A stretch of 64,000 nucleotides of DNA from Thermaurantiacus tibetensis (GTDB taxonomy: Bacteria > Pseudomonadota > Alphaproteobacteria > Sphingomonadales > Sphingomonadaceae), in contig NZ_JACHTM010000003.1 of NCBI RefSeq assembly GCF_015354055.1, positions 62,001-126,000 on the forward strand, written 5' to 3'. Below, in pieces: positions 26,612 through 32,758 of this stretch (position 1 is the first letter of the stretch; each line of letters begins with the position of its first letter). Below the pieces are notes generated by a model, which saw nothing but the letters and a program-made list of their open reading frames with translations, did no database searches and was not told the origin of the DNA. Position numbers and translations under genes: made by a program.

Positions 26612-28644
26612 GCGGGCCGGATGAGGATGTTGCCGAAGGGGTCGACGGTGGCGAGATGGCCGGTGTGGACGAGGGTGGTCGAGTCCATCTCGCAGATGAT
26701 GGCGGGTCCGGGCACCCGGTCCCCGGCGCGCAGGCGCGCGCGGTCGTAGATTGCCGCCTGCTGCGCCCTGCCGTCCATCCACAGCTCGTGGTCGCGCAGC
26801 TTGGCGGCAGACGGGTCGCCGTTGCCTTCCGCAATCCGCTCGGCCGTCACGTTCGCGGCCTTGCCGAGTGCGACCACGCGGATGTTCACGAGCTCCTGCG
26901 GCACGGGCAGGTTGAAGGTGAAGAGCCGGAGGTGTTCGGCATCGAACCGGGCGGCAAGCTCGGCGATCGAACCGCCCCGGGCGAAGGGCAGCGGGACCTC
27001 GAAGGCCTGGCCCGCGTAGCGGACATCCACCTCGACCGCGAGCTCGATCTCGGCAGGGGCCACGCCTTCGGCCGCAAGCTCCGCCGTCACCTCCTTCGCG
27101 ATGGTGTCGATGACGGCCTCGACCTCCGCCTCGTTCGTCTGCGTCACCAGCCGGTTGAAGCTCCGCTGGGCATCGACGCGCAGCCGCGTGGTGGCGTCAC
27201 CATAAGCGCAGAGGATGCCCGGCGACGGCGGGATGATGACCGGCCAGGAGCCCATGAGAATGCCCATGGCATTGCCGTGGAGCGGCCCGGCGCCGCCGAA
27301 GGCCATGAGGGCGAAGTCACGCGGGTCATAGCCCTGCTGCACCGAGACCAGCCGGAGCGCCCCGAACATGGTCTCGTTCACGATCGAGATGATGCCGGCA
27401 GCGGCGTCCATGAGGCCGAGACCGAGCGCATCGGCAATGGTCTGGACCGCCCGGCGCGCCGCCTCGCGGTCGAGCCGGAAGCTGCCGCCGAGCAGGTTCT
27501 CGGGCAGGTAGCCGAGGACAACGTTGGCGTCCGTCACCGTCGGAAGCTCGCCGCCGCGGCCGTAGGCGGCAGGGCCGGGCACGGCGCCGGCCGACTGCGG
27601 CCCAACGCGAAGCGCCTTGGTGAGCTCGGGCACGCTCGCGATCGAGCCGCCGCCTGCCCCCACCGTCTTCACGTCGAGCGACGAGGCTCGCACCGTCAGA
27701 TGGCCCACGCTCGTCTCGCGCCGCAGCCGCGGGGCATAGTTCTCGATGAGCGCGACGTCGGTCGAGGTGCCACCCATGTCGAGGGTGAGAACGTTCGGAA
27801 AGCCGGCGTTCTTCGCCACGAAGACGGCACCGGCGACGCCACCTGCAGGCCCCGACATGAGGAGGTTGACCGGCGCCTCGGCGCTCTTCTCGGCCGTCAT
27901 GAGGCCGCCGTCGGAGCGGAGCAGGTGGAGCTTGGCAGAGGTGCCCCAGGCCTTCAGCTCGCGGTCGAGGTTGCCGACGTAGCGGGCAACGGTCGGCCGC
28001 ACGGCCGAGTTGGCGACCGTCGTCAGCGCCCGCTCATACTCCTGCATTTCGGGCAGGATGTCGGAGGAAAGGCTCACCGGCACGCCCGGAAGCTCCTCGG
28101 CGAGAATAGCGCCGACGCGCTTCTCGTGCGCAGGGTTCACATACGCGTTGATGAGGCAGACGGTCACCGCCTCCACCTTCTCCTCGCGCAGCCGCTCACA
28201 GGCCCGCCGGAGTGCCGCTTCGTCGAGCGGGCGCACCACCGAGCCGTCGGCGGCGATGCGTTCGGGCACCTCGATGGTGGCCTCGAGCGGGGCCATCGGC
28301 TCGGGCTTGGGCCAGACGATCCAGGCGGCAAGCCCGCCGGGCACCAGGCTGCGCGCGATCTGGAGGATGTGGCGATAGCCCTCGGTCACGACGAGCCCCA
28401 CGCGCGCGATCTTGGCCTCGAGCACGGCATTCGTCGCCACCGTCGTGCCGTGGAGGAAGAGCGAGAGGGACTCCGGCGACACGCCGGCCTTCTCGCAGAC
28501 GGCCCGGGCGCCGGCGATCACGGCGCGCGACGGGTCGTCGGGCGTGGAGGGCACCTTCTCCCGCCAGGTTTCGCCGCTCTCCTCGTCGATGACGAGAAGG
28601 TCGGTGAAGGTGCCGCCGACATCCACCCCCAGACGATAGCTCAT
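26608..28644 (-). CDS. Hydantoinase A / oxoprolinase family subunit (ATP-dependent)
   Basis: 678 residues. The N-terminal phosphate loop GVDVGGTFTDLLVID, the second ATP-site motif DMGGTSTDVALI (near residue 290) and the adenosine-region glycines GAGGGSIA place it in the ASKHA-fold HyuA family. It starts by ATGA overlap with the HMG-CoA-lyase-like stop and ends overlapping the SRPBCC start. With the HyuB-like subunit it would hydrolyse a cyclic amide at the cost of ATP. Together with the nearby isochorismatase-fold amidase, this resembles the N-methylhydantoin to N-carbamoylsarcosine to sarcosine route, but other lactams are possible. Confidence 0.94.
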   Translation of the reverse strand: MSYRLGVDVGGTFTDLLVIDEESGETWREKVPSTPDDPSRAVIAGARAVCEKAGVSPESLSLFLHGTTVATNAVLEAKIARVGLVVTEGYRHILQIARSLVPGGLAAWIVWPKPEPMAPLEATIEVPERIAADGSVVRPLDEAALRRACERLREEKVEAVTVCLINAYVNPAHEKRVGAILAEELPGVPVSLSSDILPEMQEYERALTTVANSAVRPTVARYVGNLDRELKAWGTSAKLHLLRSDGGLMTAEKSAEAPVNLLMSGPAGGVAGAVFVAKNAGFPNVLTLDMGGTSTDVALIENYAPRLRRETSVGHLTVRASSLDVKTVGAGGGSIASVPELTKALRVGPQSAGAVPGPAAYGRGGELPTVTDANVVLGYLPENLLGGSFRLDREAARRAVQTIADALGLGLMDAAAGIISIVNETMFGALRLVSVQQGYDPRDFALMAFGGAGPLHGNAMGILMGSWPVIIPPSPGILCAYGDATTRLRVDAQRSFNRLVTQTNEAEVEAVIDTIAKEVTAELAAEGVAPAEIELAVEVDVRYAGQAFEVPLPFARGGSIAELAARFDAEHLRLFTFNLPVPQELVNIRVVALGKAANVTAERIAEGNGDPSAAKLRDHELWMDGRAQQAAIYDRARLRAGDRVPGPAIICEMDSTTLVHTGHLATVDPFGNILIRPA

Positions 28645-29645
28645 GCTGCTTGCCTCTCCGCCACCACGAAATCCCCGGCGCGACCCACCCGGCTCGGGAG
28701 CGCCCGGCCCATGACGCCCGCGAACCAGCGGTTCGCCTCCAGCGCGGCCTCGAGCCGCAGGCCGGTTGCAACGCCCGAGCGTTCGAAGAGGTAGACCAGC
28801 TCTTCGGTTGCGACGTTGCCGGTGGCCTTGGGTGCGAACGGGCAGCCGCCAAGACCGCCCAGCGCCGAGTCGAACACCCTGACGCCCGCTTCGTACGCCG
28901 CCCAGGCGTTGGCGGGGGCCAGGCCGCGCGTGTCATGAAGATGGATCCGCACCGGGACATGGCCGACCGCCTCGCGGACGCGGGCGACAAGGTCGGTGAC
29001 CTGGGCGGGCACCGCCACGCCGATGGTGTCGGCGAGTGCAATCTCCTCCGCCCCCGCCTCGGCCATGGCTTCTGCCAGCGCGACCACCCGCTCAGGGGGC
29101 ACCGCGCCCTCGAACGGGCAGCCGAAGGCCGCCGAGATGGTCACCTGCGCGAACAGGCCGCCGGCCTTCGCTGCCTTCAGCATCGCGCGGTTGGCGGCGA
29201 TGCCGTCGGCCACCGTCTGGCCCTGGTTGCGGATTCCGAAGGCGTCGGTCGCCACTAGCACGCAGCCGGCCTCGTCAAGCCCGCCGTTCGGAAGCTCGCG
29301 CGTGGCGAGCGCGCGCTCGACGCCGCGCGGGTTCAGGCACAGCCCGATGGCGGAATAGCCACGGGCAGGCCTGGGAGGGAGGGCGGCAATCACGTGTTCC
29401 GCATCGGCCATCTGCGGCACGCGGCGCGGGTTGACGAAGCTTGCCACCTCGATCCGGGTGGCGCCGAACCCGGCCAGCCGGGCGATGAGCGCCACCTTGT
29501 CGGCGGTGCCCACCATTTCCTTCTCGTTCTGGAGGCCGTCGCGCGGCGCCACTTCGACGATGGTGACCGACGGCTTTCCCGCCACCCCCTCGCCGGCCCT
29601 GTTGCCTGCCCCGTCGCCCACCGAACGGCCCACTGCCGGATCCAT
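28641..29645 (-). CDS. Hydroxymethylglutaryl-CoA lyase family aldol-type lyase
   Basis: 334 residues from the ATG at 29645; an in-frame GTG further up would cross the operator. A TIM barrel with HMG-CoA-lyase hallmarks: VAPRDGLQNE (catalytic Asp/Arg), SFVNPRRVPQMAD, HLHDTRGLAPANA (metal His pair) and GLGGCPFAPKATGN with the catalytic Cys loop. Such enzymes split 3-hydroxy-3-methyl acyl-CoA compounds to acetyl-CoA plus a keto acid. It is the first gene of the operon running to the CoA-transferase, so the true substrate may be an operon-specific hydroxyacyl-CoA. A TGTATACA palindrome lies about 50 nt upstream. Confidence 0.92.
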   Translation of the reverse strand: MDPAVGRSVGDGAGNRAGEGVAGKPSVTIVEVAPRDGLQNEKEMVGTADKVALIARLAGFGATRIEVASFVNPRRVPQMADAEHVIAALPPRPARGYSAIGLCLNPRGVERALATRELPNGGLDEAGCVLVATDAFGIRNQGQTVADGIAANRAMLKAAKAGGLFAQVTISAAFGCPFEGAVPPERVVALAEAMAEAGAEEIALADTIGVAVPAQVTDLVARVREAVGHVPVRIHLHDTRGLAPANAWAAYEAGVRVFDSALGGLGGCPFAPKATGNVATEELVYLFERSGVATGLRLEAALEANRWFAGVMGRALPSRVGRAGDFVVAERQAA

Positions 29646-29693
29646 GCGCGCCTCCACTCGGCGAGACGGAACCACCCCCTCGCGTCCGCCTTC

Positions 29694-29701
29694 TGTATAC
29701 A
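29694..29701. promoter_or_regulatory. TGTATACA palindrome, putative GntR operator, divergent promoter region
   Basis: An 8-bp perfect palindrome, extended as TCTGTATACAAA, lies between the divergent starts of the HMG-CoA-lyase-like gene (29645) and the amidase gene (29761). The same core forms the perfect 12-bp palindrome in front of the racemase-like operon at 31103. FCD-type GntR regulators bind short palindromes of this kind. Confidence 0.65.
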
Positions 29702-29760
29702 AAACCTCTGCGCCTGCCTATACCTCCGGCCGGCGAGACCGCAAGCGGAAAGGACGCGCG

Positions 29761-30435
29761 ATGGCGAAGGACGATGTGAGCGACGTGGCAGCCGACTATC
29801 GCGCCGCCGGGTTCGGCGGCACCCTGCCCTGGGGCACGAAGCCCGCCCTCCTCCTGGTCGACTTCGCTGCCGCCTACTATGTCCGCAGCTCCCCGCTCTA
29901 TGCTGGCGTCGAGGACGCCCGCGCCGCCGCCGCGGAGCTGGCGGATGCCGCGCGCGCCGCAGGCGTTCCGGTCATCTTCACCCGCGTCGAATATGTGCCG
30001 GGCGACCCGGCCAGGAACGGCGGGCTCTTCTACCGGAAGATCGCAGCGCTGTCCTGCTTCGATGCCGGGAACCCGCTCGGCGACTTCACGCCCGAGCTCG
30101 CGCCGCAAGCGGGCGATATCGTGGTCACCAAACAGTATCCGAGCGCCTTCTTCGGCACCAGCCTTGCCGACATGCTGCGCAGCAAGGGCATCGACACGCT
30201 GGTCATCACGGGGCTCTCGACGTCCGGCTGCGTGCGCGCCTCGGCCGTCGACGCGCTCTGCCACGGCTTCGTGCCGCTCGTCGTCCGCGACGCCTGCGGC
30301 GACCGGGACCGCGCGATCCACGAGGCCAACCTGTTCGACCTTGCCGCCAAGACCGCCGACGTGATCGGGCTCGCCGACGCGCTGGCCTATGTGGCGCGGG
30401 CCGGATCGCTTCCGGAGGCGTCCACGAAGGCGTGA
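29761..30435 (+). CDS. Isochorismatase-fold amidohydrolase (N-carbamoylsarcosine amidase-like)
   Basis: 224 residues from the ATG at 29761, preceded by AAAGGA. The catalytic triad of cysteine hydrolases of this fold is complete: Asp in LLLVDFAAAYY, Lys in VVTKQYPSAFFGT and Cys in STSGCVRASAVDA. The N-terminal extension (about 30 residues before the first strand) and the FYRK segment resemble N-carbamoylsarcosine amidases and maleamate amidohydrolases rather than isochorismatases. It is divergent from the HyuA/HyuB operon and likely acts on the ring-opened product, releasing ammonia. Its last 49 nt overlap the convergent GntR gene. Confidence 0.87.
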   Translation: MAKDDVSDVAADYRAAGFGGTLPWGTKPALLLVDFAAAYYVRSSPLYAGVEDARAAAAELADAARAAGVPVIFTRVEYVPGDPARNGGLFYRKIAALSCFDAGNPLGDFTPELAPQAGDIVVTKQYPSAFFGTSLADMLRSKGIDTLVITGLSTSGCVRASAVDALCHGFVPLVVRDACGDRDRAIHEANLFDLAAKTADVIGLADALAYVARAGSLPEASTKA

Positions 30436-31043
30436 TAGGCCCGGCGAATGTGGCCGGTCATCACGGCCCGCGCCCATTCCGGGTCGTGCGCGGCGAGCGC
30501 CCGCACCAGCTCGGCGTGCTCGGCAGCCGATCGCTCGAGCGCGTCGCGTCCGTAACGCTGGGCGGTGCGCCGAACGACCGGCTGCTCCACGAGAAGCGAG
30601 AGGATTGCGGGCAGGCGCGGCGAGGCGGCGGCTGCCAGGATCCGGGCATGGAAGGCGCGGTTCGCCTCGAGGAAGGCCTGGATGTCGGCGCTCGGCCGCG
30701 CGATGGCCGCCTCGAGCCTCGCGTTGATCGCCCGCAACTCCTCGAGCGCTTCGGCGTCGATCCGCGTCGCAGCGCGCGCTGCGGCATGCGCTTCGACCAT
30801 GCTTCGCAGCGCGAACAGCTCCTCCACGTCTTCCGCCCGCCAGTCGGCAACCTGCATGCCGCTGCCGTTGCGCACCACGTAAAGCTCGCCCTCGAGCCGG
30901 CGCAGCGCGTCGCGCACGGGCGTGCGGGAGACACCGCAGCGGGCAGCCAGCTCCTCCTCCTTGAGCCGCGTGCCCGGCGGTGCCTGGCCCGAGAGGATGA
31001 GCCCGCGGATCTCGGCATAGGCGATGTCGGCCGCGCGCGACAT
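30387..31043 (-). CDS. GntR-family transcriptional regulator, FCD subfamily
   Basis: 218 residues from the ATG at 31043, with a good AGGAAAGGG site upstream. The N-terminal winged helix (IAYAEIRGLILSGQAPPGTRLKEEELA, then GVSRTPVRDALRRLEGE) is canonical GntR. The C-terminal all-helical FCD ligand domain begins near residue 85 (DVEELFALRSMVEAHAA). Conserved metal ligands of FCD domains fit Asp/His in ANRAFHARIL, the SAAEHAELV segment and GHIRRAYH. It is embedded in the catabolic island and probably represses it. TGTATACA-type palindromes sit next to its own start, in the racemase-side promoter, and in the amidase/lyase promoter. Confidence 0.93.
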   Translation of the reverse strand: MSRAADIAYAEIRGLILSGQAPPGTRLKEEELAARCGVSRTPVRDALRRLEGELYVVRNGSGMQVADWRAEDVEELFALRSMVEAHAAARAATRIDAEALEELRAINARLEAAIARPSADIQAFLEANRAFHARILAAAASPRLPAILSLLVEQPVVRRTAQRYGRDALERSAAEHAELVRALAAHDPEWARAVMTGHIRRAYHAFVDASGSDPARAT

Positions 31044-31102
31044 GGGCTGCCCTTTCCTTCCTCCCCTGTCAAAACCGTTGGGTGACGGCCATCCTGAGCC
31101 TC

Positions 31103-31114
31103 TCTGTATACAGA
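31103..31114. promoter_or_regulatory. Perfect 12-bp palindrome TCTGTATACAGA, putative GntR operator
   Basis: It lies between the divergent GntR gene (start 31043) and the racemase-like gene (start 31144), 30 nt before the latter ATG. The core matches the palindrome at 29694-29701. The position allows autoregulation and control of the downstream four-gene operon. Confidence 0.7.
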
Positions 31115-31143
31115 AACGGTCGCCGTTGCCAGCCGGGGAGCCC

Positions 31144-31896
31144 ATGTCCGAGACCCGCAGGATCAAGGTCATCGTGCCGATCCCGATGGACGCCACCGGC
31201 GTTGCGGCCCGGGCAGCCCAGCTTCCGGCACATCTCGTCTCTCCCGGTTACGCCCCCGAGTTCGTGGCCGTCCCCTGGGGCGCGGCGCTCGGGGACAGCT
31301 ACCACGACATGCTCCTCATGGACTGGACGGTGTTCCAGGCCGGGATCGACGCCGAGCGGGAAGGCTATTCCGGCGTGCTCATCGACACCGTGTCGGACAG
31401 CGGTCTGCGCGCGCTGCGGTCGGCGCTTTCCATCCCCGTCGTCGGGCCCGGCGAGGCGGCGTTCGCAACCGCGATGATGCTCGGCAAGCGGTTCACCATC
31501 CTCACCATGTGGCCGCAGTGGTTCCCGCTCTACGAGAAGACGCTCACCGAATATGGCTGGTGGGACCGGGTGGCCTCGCTCCGCTCGATCGACACCCGGC
31601 CCGACGTGACCGAGCTGCTCGCGGGCAAGGAAGAGGTGATCTTCGCGAAGCTCAAGGCCGAAGCGGAAGCTGCCATCGCCGAGGACGGGGCCGACGTCAT
31701 CGTCCTCGGCTCCACCACGATGCACCAGTCGGCCGCCTATCTTGCAGCCGAGCTGCCGGTTCCCGTCATCAATCCCGGGCAGGTGGCGTGGAAGCATCTC
31801 GAGCTTTTGCTGTCGCTCGGCCTTTCGCACTCGAAGCGGGCGTTCCCGGCCCCGGAAGTGGAACGGCGCGAGCAGATCCGGAGGGCCCTGCCATGA
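31144..31896 (+). CDS. Asp/Glu/hydantoin racemase-superfamily protein lacking catalytic cysteines
   Basis: 250 residues from the ATG at 31144, preceded by GGGGAG. The fold is recognisable from IKVIVPIPMDATG, SGVLIDTVSDSGLRALR, IPVVGPGEAAFATAMMLGK and DVIVLGSTTMHQSA. In active racemases and hydantoin racemases the two acid/base Cys sit in the NCxxDPG and LGCxGM positions. Here these read DTVSDSG and LGSTTM, and the whole protein contains no Cys. It therefore should not racemise by the two-cysteine mechanism. It may use Ser/Asp for a lyase, isomerase or decarboxylase reaction. First gene of an operon with two SnoaL-like proteins and a TonB receptor. Confidence 0.87.
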   Translation: MSETRRIKVIVPIPMDATGVAARAAQLPAHLVSPGYAPEFVAVPWGAALGDSYHDMLLMDWTVFQAGIDAEREGYSGVLIDTVSDSGLRALRSALSIPVVGPGEAAFATAMMLGKRFTILTMWPQWFPLYEKTLTEYGWWDRVASLRSIDTRPDVTELLAGKEEVIFAKLKAEAEAAIAEDGADVIVLGSTTMHQSAAYLAAELPVPVINPGQVAWKHLELLLSLGLSHSKRAFPAPEVERREQIRRALP

Positions 31897-32324
31897 CGTG
31901 GACCGAGGGCGGAGCGGGCCAGCGCCCCCTCCCCTACCCCTTTTACGTGGACATCGTGACGAAGCGCTACTTCGACGGTGTCGACAACAAGAACCTCGAG
32001 CAGGTGCTCGACTGCTTCACCGAGGATGCGGTGCTGACCGAGGTGACCTCGAACACGGTGCATGCAGGGCGCGACACGGCCATCCGCGCGATGTTCCAGA
32101 AGCTCTTCGCCGACTTCGAGTCCATCTGGCACGGCAACTTCGTGCACGTGGCGGACCCTGCGAGCAATGCGATCTGCTCGCAGTTCACCGTGCTCATCAC
32201 GCCGAACGGCGGCAGCGAGCTGCGGTACGAGAATGCCAACCGCTTCTACCTGAAGGACCGGCTGTTCCACCGCGTCTACGTCTACATGAGCGGCGACAAC
32301 CTGCTGAAGCCGGGAGACGCCTGA
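31893..32324 (+). CDS. SnoaL-like (NTF2 fold) small protein, first of a pair
   Basis: 143 residues, started by ATGA overlap with the racemase-like stop. The NTF2-like cone shows in YFDGVDNKNLEQVLDCFTEDAVLTE, a middle TVHAGRDTAIRAMFQKLF and the terminal strand RVYVYMSGDNL. SnoaL-like proteins are isomerases, cyclases, dehydratases or binding proteins with no signal peptide, so it is cytoplasmic. It shares the plan and the closing VYVYMSGxN segment with the protein encoded next, suggesting tandem duplication and a possible heteromer. Reaction unknown. Confidence 0.85.
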   Translation: MTWTEGGAGQRPLPYPFYVDIVTKRYFDGVDNKNLEQVLDCFTEDAVLTEVTSNTVHAGRDTAIRAMFQKLFADFESIWHGNFVHVADPASNAICSQFTVLITPNGGSELRYENANRFYLKDRLFHRVYVYMSGDNLLKPGDA

Positions 32325-32722
32325 TGCAGTATCCCTGCTTCCTCGACCGCGCCGGCCTCGTCGATCTTGCCATCCACCGCTATTTTGCTGCCGTCGACCG
32401 GAAGGATCTCGCAGCAACGCTGGCCTGCTTCCACGAAGAGGCGCTCTTCACCATCCAGACGAGCTTCACGACCCACGCCGGCAAGGCGGCCATCGAGCGG
32501 ATGTTCGTGGACTTCTTCGGCGCGTGGGAGACCATCGTCCACAAGGATTTCGTGACGACGGTCGATGCCGCGCACGGCCGCATCGCGGCCAGCTTCGAGG
32601 CGGTGCTGACCGCGGCCGACGGCTCGGTCACCCGGCTTTTCAACACCAACTTCTGGCGGATCAGGGGCGAGCGCTTCCAGGAGGTCCATGTCTACATGAG
32701 CGGCGCGAACGTCCTCGTCTGA
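32324..32722 (+). CDS. SnoaL-like (NTF2 fold) small protein, second of a pair
   Basis: 132 residues. Start and previous stop share one base (TGATG), so translation is coupled. The same plan as its neighbour: HRYFAAVDRKDLAATLACFHEEALFTI, FTTHAGKAAIERMFVDFF and VHVYMSGANVLV. It appears to be a diverged paralogue. An Asp/His-lined pocket is typical of the fold, but no catalytic set can be assigned. The operon context places it in the same pathway as the cysteine-free racemase-like protein. Confidence 0.85.
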   Translation: MQYPCFLDRAGLVDLAIHRYFAAVDRKDLAATLACFHEEALFTIQTSFTTHAGKAAIERMFVDFFGAWETIVHKDFVTTVDAAHGRIAASFEAVLTAADGSVTRLFNTNFWRIRGERFQEVHVYMSGANVLV

Positions 32723-32758
32723 GAAGGCCGGGCGCTGCCAAGCGAAGGGGTGAAGACG

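Noticed and set aside
23820-28794. Two long plus-strand frames opposite the hyuA/hyuB-like genes
   Set aside because: Composition typical of reverse-complement codons of GC-rich genes; the minus-strand frames carry all family motifs.
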